Assembly: GCF_001310895.1 (NCBI RefSeq)
Contig: NZ_BAZS01000018.1
Span: 1 to 64,000 of the forward strand
Length of the DNA stretch: 64,000 bases
Direction of reading: 5' to 3'
Source: Virgibacillus halodenitrificans JCM 12304
GTDB taxonomy: Bacteria; Bacillota; Bacilli; Bacillales; Amphibacillaceae
The position numbers were made by a program, and so were the translations under genes. Under the pieces are notes generated by a model that worked only from the letters and a program-made list of their open reading frames with translations, made no database searches and was not told the DNA's origin. Positions 17,698 to 28,112 of this stretch are shown one piece after another (position 1 is the first letter of the stretch; each line of letters opens with the position of its first letter).

Positions 17698-17870
17698 GAA
17701 TATTAACAATAATATATGGGCGCCTGAGACAAATCGAGTTTTATATTTTTGTGTTAACTTTCATTTGTAGAAATTTGTATAGATACTTGATTTTATCTAA
17801 TAACTGAAATATTATAAAAATTAGAATATTGCGCCTGTGTGAGCATCAAAAATAATGAGGAGTGGATGTA

Positions 17871-19469
17871 TTGAAGAATACAACGATTCACAATGAACTT
17901 GATCAGCTGCTGCAACGGGTTAGAAGGAACACGTTAGGGGATCTGCTTGCAAGGACAAGAGAACGTACTCCAGATAAATTTGCAATCGCTTACAACAATC
18001 TCCGATTAACATATAAAGATTTAGATAACCGTGTTAATCAAACGGCAAGAGCTTTTATAGAAGCAGGAATGAAAAAAGGGGACATGATTACGGTTATGTC
18101 CAGAAATAGTCTTGATTTTGTAATTAGTATTTTTGCTTTAGCAAGAATTGGTGCTGTAATGATACCTATTAATTACATGCTGACAAAAGAAGATATTACG
18201 TACATTCTCGAACATGCAGAGGTTACAGGATTAATTGCTTCGGAAGAGTATGCTTCAGTACTTGATCAATCTGCAGAAGGGCTGAATATAGCCCATCGTT
18301 ATTTGATGGATATGAAGGAACCGGATAATAATAATTTATCTGCATGGACACCGTTATCTGTAATAAGTACTCAACAGTCTTCAGACTTTGTAGATGTTGT
18401 GATTGAGGATGATGATTTAGCGCAGGTTCTTTACACAAGTGGAACAGAGTCTCGGCCTAAGGGAGTTATGCTTACTCATAAAAGTATAATAAGCGAATAT
18501 GTAAGTTGTATTTTTGATGGAAAGATGGAGGCGAGGGATATCGCAATCCATGCACTACCCTTATATCATAGTGCCCAGCTTCATGTGTTTTTAGGGCCGA
18601 GCGTTTATATTGGCTCAAGTGGAATAATTCTAGGCGCGGCAACGCCAGAAGTTATTTTAAAAACTATTGAAGAAGAGGGAGCTACACAGCTGTTTTGTCC
18701 GCCAACTGTATGGATTGCTTTGCTGCGACATCCCGATTTTGATAAAAGGAATCTATCTACATTGGAAAAATGTTATTATGGTGCAGCTATAATGCCGAGA
18801 GAGATTTTGAAGGAGCTTGCAGAAAGACTTCCAAACGCAAAATTTTGGAATTTTTATGGGCAGACAGAAGTAGCCCCTCTTGCTACTGCATTGCAACCAG
18901 AAGACCAGCTTCGTAAACTCGGTTCAGCGGGTGTGGCGACGTTACATGTGCAAACCAAAATTGTGGATGAAAAGGGAATAGAAGTTGCTAGAGGAGATGT
19001 AGGAGAAATTGTGCATCGTACACCTCACGCCATGAAGGGCTACTTACATGACCCTGAAAAAACAGCTGAAGCGTTTCGTAACGGATGGTTTCATAGTGGT
19101 GACCTTGGAACAATGGATGAAGAAGGGTATATTACCATCGTTGACCGTAAAAAAGATATGATTAACACAGGTGGAGTCAATGTTTCGAGCAGAGAAGTCG
19201 AGGAAACGATATATCAATTGGAGGGTGTTTCTGAGGTTGCGGTCATCAGTATACCTGACGCATATTGGGTTGAAGCGGTGACGGCAATTATTGTACCTAA
19301 AAAAGATGCGAAGCTAACGAAGCAAGCAGTTATTACATTTTGTCGTGAGAAATTATCGTCATTTAAAGTTCCTAAAAATGTAGAATTCGCTGATGAATTA
19401 CCAAAAAACCCAAGTGGAAAAGTATTGAAAAGATCGTTAAGAGATCGATACGAAAACTCGGGAAATTAA
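17871..19469 (+). CDS. Long-chain acyl-CoA synthetase (AMP-forming, LcfB-like)
   Basis: This is a 532-residue member of the ANL adenylating superfamily. It should activate a carboxylic acid with ATP to an acyl-AMP and then form the CoA thioester. The phosphate-binding motif is YTSGTESRPKGVMLTHKS near residue 189. NFYGQTE is core motif A5. The hinge and A8 region SGDLGTMDEEGYITIVDRKK follows, and the catalytic Lys of A10 is in NPSGKVLKR near the end. The TTG at 17871 is chosen because AGGAG lies 8 bases upstream; a GTG at 17862 overlaps that site. Chain length of the substrate cannot be told. It stands alone, away from beta-oxidation genes. Confidence 0.88.
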   Translation: MKNTTIHNELDQLLQRVRRNTLGDLLARTRERTPDKFAIAYNNLRLTYKDLDNRVNQTARAFIEAGMKKGDMITVMSRNSLDFVISIFALARIGAVMIPINYMLTKEDITYILEHAEVTGLIASEEYASVLDQSAEGLNIAHRYLMDMKEPDNNNLSAWTPLSVISTQQSSDFVDVVIEDDDLAQVLYTSGTESRPKGVMLTHKSIISEYVSCIFDGKMEARDIAIHALPLYHSAQLHVFLGPSVYIGSSGIILGAATPEVILKTIEEEGATQLFCPPTVWIALLRHPDFDKRNLSTLEKCYYGAAIMPREILKELAERLPNAKFWNFYGQTEVAPLATALQPEDQLRKLGSAGVATLHVQTKIVDEKGIEVARGDVGEIVHRTPHAMKGYLHDPEKTAEAFRNGWFHSGDLGTMDEEGYITIVDRKKDMINTGGVNVSSREVEETIYQLEGVSEVAVISIPDAYWVEAVTAIIVPKKDAKLTKQAVITFCREKLSSFKVPKNVEFADELPKNPSGKVLKRSLRDRYENSGN

Positions 19470-19597
19470 TTTATTTAACTGGGAGTATTTCTAATAAAAT
19501 TCACTGTTCAAGGTCTACTAATCAAAATTTTGAGCCACCCCATTTGCTTGAATAGTTTCTTGGGAATTTTCAAAGACTATTGATGGAGGTGGTTTGA

Positions 19598-19738
19598 TTG
19601 AGTAAGAAAAGAAATAATTATAGTAATAAGCAGGTGCAATCCAGTGTTAACCCACAGGGCCTAACAGAAGATGATGCAGATCAACGGCCAAAATCTCAAC
19701 TGGAACAGCGAGCAAAAAAGAAAAATACAAAGATTTAA
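19598..19738 (+). CDS. sspL: Small acid-soluble spore protein SspL
   Basis: This 46-residue basic, hydrophilic protein starts at TTG with GGAGGT 8 bases upstream. The C-terminal half, VNPQGLTEDDADQRPKSQLE followed by QRAKKKNTK, matches the B. subtilis SspL pattern from memory (PQG, then Pro-Lys-x-x-Leu-Glu, then RAKK-x-NTK). SspL is a minor small acid-soluble protein made in the forespore under sigma-G. The next gene, a CsgA-like sequence 3 bp downstream, is also a forespore type. No sigma-G promoter was established. Confidence 0.82.
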   Translation: MSKKRNNYSNKQVQSSVNPQGLTEDDADQRPKSQLEQRAKKKNTKI

Positions 19739-19741
19739 GAG

Positions 19742-19999
19742 GTGGGAATAATCGACTACACATTGAACTATTTAAGAGAATCTTTGGCAAATTACTCAGA
19801 AAATGAAATGTGTCAACAGATCTTCCAAAAACTCGATGAAAAGATTTATTCCAATGAAGTAATGTTTGTAAAAGCACTGGATGAAGAAGAAATGACTTAC
19901 CTAAATGATGTCCTTGAGAATGAACTTTATTACGCAAAAAGCGTTGAACATGATCAGCGTGTAAAAGAATTAACTGAAGTGTATGAGTTACTTTTTTAG
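19742..19999 (+). CDS. csgA: Sigma-G-dependent spore protein CsgA-like
   Basis: This short acidic protein of about 80-85 residues has the segments TLNYLRESLANYSENEM and EEMTYLNDVLENELYYAK, which resemble B. subtilis CsgA, a sporulation-specific protein expressed under sigma-G. Its role is unknown. The listed start is a GTG, but that codon lies inside the ribosome binding site AAGAGGTGGG. With ideal spacing the start would be the in-frame ATC at 19751, just before the Asp where related proteins begin (Met-Asp). It directly follows sspL. The family call rests on remembered similarity. Confidence 0.65.
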   Translation: MGIIDYTLNYLRESLANYSENEMCQQIFQKLDEKIYSNEVMFVKALDEEEMTYLNDVLENELYYAKSVEHDQRVKELTEVYELLF

Positions 20000-20104
20000 T
20001 AGCAAGTATATAATTTCCATTGAATTTTTTTGTGTATAGGTGTATTATAAATTTACAAGCTGCAATGTACGTATTCAATTAAGTTTTAACCTCTAATTAG
20101 ATAA

Positions 20105-20290
20105 TAGGGAGTTTTACATTGAAGCACTAATGTCGCGCCGTCATTATGTAACGGAAGACAGGAAGGTTTCTGCAAACACCCACTTGGTGAAGTGGTGGTT
20201 TAAAACTTTTTATTTAAGATACGGCAATAGTGGCTTGTATACTTATACAAATAATCAAAGCCAGTTTCCTTATTGGGAGCTGGCTTTTTC
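20105..20290 (+). ncRNA. Structured RNA candidate with its own terminator
   Basis: The gap between csgA and the VOC gene folds well on the plus strand. AAGCACTA (20122-20129) pairs with TAGTGGCTT (20228-20236, one bulged G). Inside it GCCGT (20137-20141) pairs with ACGGC (20221-20225). Within that, the arms 20174-20185 and 20190-20201 form a hairpin with a GGTG loop and two mismatches. An intrinsic terminator follows at 20267-20289 (AAAGCCAG with CTGGCTTT plus T run). A possible -10, GATAAT, lies at about 20099. The size (about 185 bases) and long imperfect rod resemble 6S RNA, but this was not confirmed. A 67-codon open frame across it looks spurious. Confidence 0.5.
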
Positions 20291-20516
20291 ATATTTTGGA
20301 AATTGTTTTTTTGTGAAAGTGATACTGAAATAAATATGGCACCCATTGATTAGAAAATAATATAAAATCCCGACCTAATTTGATGAAACTTATAAAAGGA
20401 TTAGTTACAAATATCAACTTCCTGATTTAAATAAGTAAATATTTATAAAATTGATTTGTTTTCAGTATTAGATTTTCCTCACAAGTCACGATATATTTAA
20501 GGGAGGGGGGATGGTA

Positions 20517-20900
20517 ATGGATTTTCAGTACAATAAAATTGACCATGTTCAATTAGCTGCTCCAAAGGGTGGAGAAGAAAAAGCAAAGGAATTTTATATT
20601 AAAAAACTAGGGTTTACCGAGCTTGAAAAGCCACCGTTATTAAAGAAAAATGGGGGTGTTTGGTTTCAAGCAGGTGATGTTCATATCCACATTGGAATTG
20701 AGGACCCATTTAGACCAGCAACAAAAGCTCATCCTGCTATTCAAGTGCATCAATTAGAAAGTTTGAAAAAACATTTAACTGATCAAGGCATAGAAGTTAT
20801 TACTGATGATCGTTTGCCTGGAGCTTCGCGTTTCTATGTAAATGACCCCTTTGGGAACAGAATTGAGTTTTTGGAATGGGTAAGTAGTGAACAAGGATAA
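20517..20900 (+). CDS. VOC (glyoxalase/bleomycin-resistance fold) protein
   Basis: This 127-residue single-domain vicinal oxygen chelate protein has an N-terminal half with IDHVQLAAPKGGE and a metal-ligand His, and a C-terminal half with DRLPGASRFYVNDPFGNRIE, the usual end with a Glu ligand. FQAGDVHIHIGIEDPF carries further possible ligands. The reaction cannot be told. The ATG at 20517 is chosen over 20511 because the purine-rich GGGAGGGGGG ends at 20510, leaving proper spacing only for the second ATG. It is a monocistronic gene between the RNA candidate and the xpt riboswitch. Confidence 0.8.
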   Translation: MDFQYNKIDHVQLAAPKGGEEKAKEFYIKKLGFTELEKPPLLKKNGGVWFQAGDVHIHIGIEDPFRPATKAHPAIQVHQLESLKKHLTDQGIEVITDDRLPGASRFYVNDPFGNRIEFLEWVSSEQG

Positions 20901-20932
20901 AAGTTAGAAAATTATTAAATTTTTATGAGGGG

Positions 20933-20960
20933 TTGTAACTGACACCTCACATGCTATACT
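20933..20960 (+). promoter_or_regulatory. Sigma-A promoter of xpt-pbuX
   Basis: TTGTAA (20933-20938), a 16-bp spacer and TATACT (20955-20960) lie about 25 bp before the guanine aptamer. Confidence 0.65.
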
Positions 20961-20983
20961 AGTTACATTAATTGAATATTAAC

Positions 20984-21050
20984 ATCATATAATCGCGGGG
21001 ATATGGCCTGCAAGTTTCTACCGGTTTACCGTAAATGAACCGACTATGAG
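20984..21050 (+). promoter_or_regulatory. Guanine-class purine riboswitch
   Basis: The aptamer shows CATATAATC, the loop segments GATATGG and AGTTTCTACC, then CCGTAAATG and CCGACTATG, all in the order of the B. subtilis xpt riboswitch. The specificity base before TATG is C (GACTATG), which marks guanine/hypoxanthine binding; adenine switches have T there. Control should be by ligand-induced termination upstream of xpt. Confidence 0.97.
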
Positions 21051-21115
21051 AAATAATCCAGTGTTGGTATATACTATATTTAGTATATTCCTTCATTTCT
21101 TTCAGCATTTTTTAT

Positions 21116-21182
21116 AAAGCTTGAAGGATATTGTTCTGCTCATAGTTGGAATGCAGTCAGTATCTCTTCAAGCTTTTTTTGT
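21116..21182 (+). terminator. Guanine-controlled terminator with built-in antiterminator
   Basis: AAAGCTTGAAG pairs with CTTCAAGCTTT, followed by seven T. The long loop carries CTCATAGTTG (21139-21148), which can pair with CGACTATGAG (21041-21050), the 3' half of aptamer P1. Without guanine this pairing would break the terminator stem's context and allow read-through into xpt. Confidence 0.9.
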
Positions 21183-21224
21183 TTTGAAGGAAAATATTGG
21201 TGTCAATTTTTCTAAGCTTCATGA

Positions 21225-23182
<1,958 letters not shown>

Positions 23183-23191
23183 TTAAGTGAA

Positions 23192-23221
23192 AAAATACAG
23201 TGCGATCACTGTATTTTTTTG
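23192..23221 (+). terminator. Terminator of xpt-pbuX
   Basis: AAATACAGTG pairs with CACTGTATTT around a CGAT loop, followed by seven T. Confidence 0.92.
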
Positions 23222-23252
23222 CGTATAAAGATGAAAAACAATCCGTAGTTCA

Positions 23253-23559
23253 GATAAAATGCGAGGTAACTTGATAGTACTGTAAACGGCCGTTACGGAA
23301 AATAACTTATGGTGAACACACTATAACTAGTTTGGGAATGTCTCCGGCGGATATTTTTGCTCTGCAGCCGATTAATTCGCTCTTCGGCGGATAGTTTCGC
23401 TCTGCAGCCGATTAATTTTCTCTCCGGCGGATTATCTCGCTCTGCAGCTGATTAATTTTCTCTCCGGCGGATTATCTCGCTCTACTGCTGATTAATTTGC
23501 TTTCCGGCGGATTATCTAGCTCTGCTGCTGATTAATTCGCTCTGCAGCTGATTTTTCCT
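23253..23559. repeat. Composite repeat A: ~88-bp leader plus five 40-bp tandem units
   Basis: A leader of about 88 bp (23253-23340) is followed by five 40-bp units at 23341, 23381, 23421, 23461 and 23501, then a partial unit. Each unit contains CTCCGGCGGAT (or TCTTCGGCGGAT) and a CTGCAGC or CTGCTGC block with GATTAATT. The same leader and unit type recur at 51024-51312. It fills most of the 516-bp gap between pbuX and the MFS gene. There are no variable spacers, so it is not a CRISPR array. Confidence 0.92.
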
Positions 23560-23698
23560 ATTCCATTGCTTTGTGCAATCTATAAAGCTATAGTATGATA
23601 GGTGAATAGCGAAAAAAATTTAGAAGAATCGGTTGTGACGTGTGCTGGTTGTCTTTTATTGAAGATGCTAGCGCGGTTTAAACTTAGGGGTTGATAGA

Positions 23699-25135
23699 TT
23701 GAGAAATGAAGAAGTAACAGATATTCAAAATATAAACAAACTGCCAATTGTTGCAGTTCTAATAACAGGTGCTTTTCTTGCCATTCTAAATCAGACTTTG
23801 CTGGCAACAGCGATACCACATATTATGGATGATTTACATTTAACAGAAAATACGGCCCAGTGGGTCACTACTATTTTCATGCTAGTTAACGGTATCATGA
23901 TACCAATAACAGCTTTTTTGATAGAAACCTTTACTACTAGAAGGCTATTTTTAACCGCAATGTCTATTTTTGCATTTGGAACACTTATTTGTGCTGTGTC
24001 TCCAAATTTTGGAATACTTATGACTGGTAGAATTGTTCAAGCAGCTGGAGCAGGAATTATGATGCCATTAATGATGACTATCTTTTTATTAATTTTTCCT
24101 GTTGAAAAAAGAGGCTCTGCGATGGGGACAGTTGGTTTGGTTATCTCCTTTGCACCAGCTCTAGGACCAGTGATTTCTGGCTGGCTTGTTGAACATTACC
24201 CTTGGAGATCTTTATTTCTAATTGTTCTTCCGCTTGCAATTATCGATGTTATTGTAGCATTTTTTATTATGAAGAATATTACTACCCGTACTTTCCCAAA
24301 GGTAGATTATATTTCCATCGTATTATCGACACTTGGATTTGGCGGACTTCTCTATGGGTTTAGTAGTGCAGGAAATAGTGGGTGGTCTAATACGATTGTT
24401 CTCCTGTCATTAGCTATAGGTGCTATTTGTTTAACTATCTTTATCCTCAGGCAATTTAAGCTTGCGCAACCTATATTAGAATTTCGTGTATTTAAAAATA
24501 AAATTTTCACAATAACAACAGTAATTGGGATGATTGCGTTTATTGGGTTGATTGCTGCAGAAACGATTTTGCCTATTTACATGCAGAATATGGCAGGCTA
24601 TTCCGCATTGGATTCCGGCATGATGATTTTGCCAGGGGCGTTGATTATGGGAATCATGTCACCAATTAATGGACGAATCTTTGATAGATTTGGCGCTAGA
24701 TACCTTGTGATTGTTGGGTTGCTGATTTTAACAATAACATCATTTTTATATACAAATCTCACCCCTGATACGTCATTATCTTATATCACGGTGGTGTTTG
24801 CTGTAAGGATGTTTGGCATTTCCATGATTATGATGCCTTCAACTACTGCGGGGTTAAATCAGCTTTCAAATAAATTAATCCCACATGGTTCGGCCATGGT
24901 GAATACAATGCGACAGGTAGCAGCTTCAATTGGTACAGCTCTCCTCATCACAATTATGACAGCTACAGCATTGAATACAGGTAAAAACGCCACTCCGAGT
25001 GAGCTGATTCATGGCGTGAATGTGGCGTTCTATGTTGCGACAGGTCTCTCGTTTGTTGGACTTATCTTAGCTCTTTACATTAAAGGAACGACACCACATG
25101 AAGATCGTGCTAGAGTAGAACAAGAAGAAGGTTAG
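23699..25135 (+). CDS. MFS drug efflux transporter of the DHA2 family
   Basis: This 478-residue transporter has about 14 hydrophobic segments, the DHA2 (14-helix) plan. Family motifs visible are GAFLAILNQTLLATAIPHIM in the first helix, with the usual Asn/Asp-poor variant, WVTTIFMLVNGIMIP, and motif C-like GLVISFAPALGPVISGWLVE near residue 150, typical of drug:proton antiporters. LmrB/EmrB-like proteins are the closest recalled relatives. It starts at TTG with AGGGG upstream. Substrates cannot be predicted. It is monocistronic with a good terminator. Confidence 0.88.
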   Translation: MRNEEVTDIQNINKLPIVAVLITGAFLAILNQTLLATAIPHIMDDLHLTENTAQWVTTIFMLVNGIMIPITAFLIETFTTRRLFLTAMSIFAFGTLICAVSPNFGILMTGRIVQAAGAGIMMPLMMTIFLLIFPVEKRGSAMGTVGLVISFAPALGPVISGWLVEHYPWRSLFLIVLPLAIIDVIVAFFIMKNITTRTFPKVDYISIVLSTLGFGGLLYGFSSAGNSGWSNTIVLLSLAIGAICLTIFILRQFKLAQPILEFRVFKNKIFTITTVIGMIAFIGLIAAETILPIYMQNMAGYSALDSGMMILPGALIMGIMSPINGRIFDRFGARYLVIVGLLILTITSFLYTNLTPDTSLSYITVVFAVRMFGISMIMMPSTTAGLNQLSNKLIPHGSAMVNTMRQVAASIGTALLITIMTATALNTGKNATPSELIHGVNVAFYVATGLSFVGLILALYIKGTTPHEDRARVEQEEG

Positions 25136-25149
25136 AGACAATAACGCAG

Positions 25150-25188
25150 AACGGTAGAAGAAAGTTCATTTTCTTCTACCGTTTTTTC
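25150..25188. terminator. Terminator between the MFS gene and the EmrE-like gene
   Basis: AACGGTAGAAGAAA pairs with TTTTCTTCTACCGTT, followed by T's on the plus strand. The genes converge here, so it may also end the minus-strand unit. Confidence 0.85.
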
Positions 25189-25200
25189 TTGAAAATTAAT

Positions 25201-26143
25201 CTAAATGCTTTGCTGTTTTTTTATAATCAGCCGTTTCTTTCGATTTCCAAGAACAGAAACAACACTATGTAAAAGCATTCCAAAAATTACTAGTCCTATT
25301 CCGATAAATGATAAAGCACTTGGTAATGGTGCACTTAACAACAGTAGCTCGCCAAATAACGCGAAAATAACCTCTCCGGATTGAGTAGCCTCCACGCCGG
25401 CAAGCTTATGATTATCATCTTGCACAAGCTCTGCAGCATAAAAAAATAAAGCAGTAGCGATAATGCCTGAGGACACTGCAACAATAAATGTTTGCCCCAC
25501 CTGGGCTCCGGAAGGTAAACCATCTACGAAGATTCCGTACACAGCCAAAACGATCCAAAAAGGCATGGAGGCAATTGTCATACCAAGGAGACGTTGAAAA
25601 GTGGTTAGCTCACCTTGAACTAAAAGCATCATTTTGCGATTTCCAAGTGGGTAAGCAAACGCAGAAATAACGAGTGGAATAACACATAGTAATACATTCG
25701 TCATTGGAACTGTGGTAGCATGTTCCATTTGCATAATGAATATTCCTGCAAGGATAATCAGTGAAATGAAAACACTTTGAATGGGGATGCGTTGTTTCAC
25801 TTTTTGACTTAAAAAAGGAACAAGTAAAGACCCTGCAATAATGGTTAATTGAAATGTAGCAGCGACTAGCCAGCCAGGCCCATATATTGTCGCGAAAGTA
25901 AGTGGAGCATAACTCTATTGTACTCCATAAGAACCAGGGTATAGGGTGCCTCTTTATATGGTTAATTACTGGTTTTATTTTCCGGGTTGTTCCCAAGATA
26001 ATTCCCAAAATAGGTAACATAAACATAAAGCGCAGGGAAGCACTCCAAACCCAGTGTCCACCTTCCAATTCCATTAAGCGATTTAATACAAATGTTACCG
26101 AAAAAAATAATGCTGCCAAAAGGCCAATTAAGATTGCTTTCAT
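25201..26143 (-). pseudogene. Multidrug resistance efflux transporter family (EmrE/EamA type), frameshifted
   Basis: Two minus-strand frames make one drug/metabolite transporter of about 310 residues with about 10 hydrophobic segments. The N-terminal frame (from 26143) reads through RHPIPWFLWSTI and then goes out of frame. The next frame gives APLTFATIYGPGWLVAATFQ, then joins KQRIPIQSVFISLI and runs to 25201. The break is at about 25906-25920. Unlike the other frameshifted genes here, about 8 bases seem to be missing, so this may be a true deletion. AGGTG lies upstream of the start. Function is broad-specificity export at best. Confidence 0.75.
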
Positions 26144-26545
26144 GATGTATTCACCTCAATAAAAATAGATGAGCAGGGGGAGATTAATCCCGCCTGCTCT
26201 ACCTTATAAAACTAAACATACTTTGCTTCTGTGAAACTGAAACATCAAATCCGTTAGTTTAAAATTTTGTGCAATAAATACAATATATCGAATATTAATA
26301 AATTGGTCAATAGAAAATAATAAATTTTCAGTTATTTTACAGGGCGCAAATGTAAATAGCATAGAGATGCTGTTTAATTCATACTATGTTAGCATATCGC
26401 TATTTAAAGGGAGAATAAAATTGTAAAATAACGAATGCTTATTCAATGGTTTTTTTAAGAGAAGCAGGATGATGGAAATATGTGGCGAATTATATAAATA
26501 GGATACGATGAGCAGCGTTACAACAACGAAGAAGGAAGTGATCTT
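26144..26545. other. 402-bp intergenic region with one strong hairpin
   Basis: An inverted repeat (GAGCAGG and GGGA with TCCC and GCCTGCTC) lies at 26171-26199, upstream of the EmrE-like gene on its leader side and without a T run. A weaker inverted pair, CATAG with CTATG, lies near 26359-26388. The rest is AT-rich and no gene or riboswitch was recognised. Confidence 0.5.
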
Positions 26546-26905
26546 GTGGAAACTTTGCCGATATGGTTCTGGATTGTTTATTCTACCTTTATCCTGCTCA
26601 CTCTAGGGACTGCTATATTTAGTAATTTCAAAGAGGATAGAATACCACTTGCTTATATAACCATTATTCTCTCTTTTGCTTTACCTTTGGTGAGTTTTTT
26701 ATTCAGCATTGGTAGAGGGGATAATGACAACGAATTTTCTTATATGATGAAAGAGGTGGCAGATGGCAGCCTGACTGCTATTATGCTTATTTTAGGGTAT
26801 ATTTATTTAACAACTTGGTTGGTGCTTTTTATAAAGGATAACTTTGGACAATACATTTCTAAATTATCTGGGTGGATAACCACAAAAATTAAAAATTCAC
26901 CATAA
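26546..26905 (+). CDS. Small membrane protein of unknown function
   Basis: This 119-residue protein has three clear hydrophobic segments (about residues 7-25, 35-54 and 76-98) and a charged loop DNDNEFSYMMKEVADGS between the second and third. It starts at GTG with GAAGGAAG 8 bases upstream. No family was recognised. It has no close cotranscribed partner, and the gap to the YpzI-like gene is 91 bp. It reads as a genuine gene because the start, hydrophobic layout and codon use are orderly. Confidence 0.6.
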   Translation: METLPIWFWIVYSTFILLTLGTAIFSNFKEDRIPLAYITIILSFALPLVSFLFSIGRGDNDNEFSYMMKEVADGSLTAIMLILGYIYLTTWLVLFIKDNFGQYISKLSGWITTKIKNSP

Positions 26906-26996
26906 CTGCACAGAAAACAGGACGGTGCATAAAACATTAAATCCTATGAATAAAACCCCTTCACAATACTCAAATTAAAGTGAGGAGGTGCTATGA

Positions 26997-27137
26997 ATGG
27001 GAAGAGATCGACAAGAAAAAAAGTTAAAACAAAGCGGCCGTGTAGAATCTGATCGTGATGTAGGATTACGTTATAAGGGTGCTACAAAAATGTCTGGCCC
27101 AGAGGAAGCTAGAAGGTTGAATGACGGTAATAAGTAA
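26997..27137 (+). CDS. YpzI-like small protein
   Basis: This 46-residue, highly charged protein opens MGRDRQEKKLKQSGRVESDR, followed by a KGAT segment and PEEARRLND. The pattern resembles the short YpzI proteins of Bacillaceae, whose function is unknown and which are often listed near sporulation genes. It has a very strong GAGGAGGTG site and an adjacent terminator, which support expression. Membrane segments and catalytic motifs are absent. Confidence 0.72.
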   Translation: MGRDRQEKKLKQSGRVESDRDVGLRYKGATKMSGPEEARRLNDGNK

Positions 27138-27144
27138 AAAATGG

Positions 27145-27174
27145 AAAAAAGCGATCATAATTGATCGCTTTTTA
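27145..27174. terminator. Bidirectional terminator
   Basis: AAAAAGCGATCA pairs with TGATCGCTTTTT around a four-base loop. It lies between the converging YpzI-like and oxidoreductase genes. Confidence 0.88.
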
Positions 27175-27176
27175 TT

Positions 27177-28112
27177 CTATTTAATTTTAATAATGATTTT
27201 CCCCTTAGCATGATGGGTTTCACTAAGCTCGTGTGCTTTTCTTAAGCCTTCTTCACTCAATGGAAATGTATTCCCAATCACTGGCTTAATTACTCCTTTT
27301 TCCATTAACTCAGCAATTTCACTTAATTGCTTACCATTTTCTTTTAACCAAATTGAGTCTGCTTTAATATCTTTTTCAGTAGCTAATTCTTTATTTGGTG
27401 CTTGTACAATGGAGACTAGCTTACCACCATTTTTTAAAACCTTAAAGCTTTTCTCCTGGATTTCTCCACCCATTGTATCTACTACAATATCATAATCAGA
27501 TAGCTTGTCTGAAAAATCTTCTTCTTTATAATTAATAAATTCATCTACACCTAGTTCTTTTAATAAAGCTTTATTTTTTTCGCTTGCTGTAGAAGCAACA
27601 TATGCGCCGAAGTGTTTGGCAATTTGAATAGCAAAACTTCCAACACCGCCTGCTCCCGCATGTATTAATACTTTGTCACCTTCTTTCACTTCGGAGAAAT
27701 CGACAAGGCACTGCCATGCAGTGAGACCAGCTAGTGGAACTGCAGCAGCTTCATCGAATGTAATATTTTCAGGGAGCTTTGCAAGTAAATCCTCTTCTAC
27801 AGGAACGTATTCGGCATAGGTACCGTTGGCGGTCGTAGCAGGACGTGCAAAGACTCGGTCTCCAACAGTAAATTCAGTTACATTACTACCAATCTCCTTT
27901 ATTATGCCTGCTGCATCCCAGCCAAGGATGATAGGGAATTCAAAAGGAATATTATCCTTTAAATAACCTGCTCTGATCTTCCAATCAATAGGGTTAATTG
28001 ATGTCGCGTGCAATTCAACTAAAACTTGATTATCCTTTATAGTAGGTACTGCTACATTGCTTTCAGTTAATTTGTCAGCAGGACCATATTCATCTATAAT
28101 AATTGCTTTCAT
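27177..28112 (-). CDS. NADP-dependent zinc-independent alcohol dehydrogenase/quinone oxidoreductase (MDR family)
   Basis: This 311-residue medium-chain dehydrogenase/reductase begins MKAIIIDEYGP. The GroES-like domain has SINPIDWKIRAGYLK and GWDAAGIIKEIG. The Rossmann domain has VLIHAGAGGVGSFAIQIAKH near residue 150, the quinone oxidoreductase form of the nucleotide motif. Structural zinc cysteines are absent. The start at 28112 is chosen because GGAGAGAAGG precedes it; the longer frame to 28178 lacks that support and the family start. It probably reduces quinones or enones with NADPH. Single gene. Confidence 0.88.
   Translation of the reverse strand: MKAIIIDEYGPADKLTESNVAVPTIKDNQVLVELHATSINPIDWKIRAGYLKDNIPFEFPIILGWDAAGIIKEIGSNVTEFTVGDRVFARPATTANGTYAEYVPVEEDLLAKLPENITFDEAAAVPLAGLTAWQCLVDFSEVKEGDKVLIHAGAGGVGSFAIQIAKHFGAYVASTASEKNKALLKELGVDEFINYKEEDFSDKLSDYDIVVDTMGGEIQEKSFKVLKNGGKLVSIVQAPNKELATEKDIKADSIWLKENGKQLSEIAELMEKGVIKPVIGNTFPLSEEGLRKAHELSETHHAKGKIIIKIK

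Noticed and set aside
19647-20078. 143-codon minus-strand frame opposite sspL and csgA
   Set aside because: It is a shadow of two small genes that have good ribosome binding sites and family matches; no family of its own.
20130-20333. 67-codon plus-strand open frame
   Set aside because: It lies across the structured RNA candidate and its terminator, has no ribosome binding site, and has a composition unlike a protein of this organism.
23341-23559. Tandem 40-bp units as a possible CRISPR array
   Set aside because: There are no unique spacers; the entire 40-bp unit repeats, and no cas genes are present.
26171-26199. Hairpin upstream of the EmrE-like gene as a terminator
   Set aside because: No T run on either strand directly after the stem, and it lies at the 5' side of the gene; left as an unexplained hairpin.
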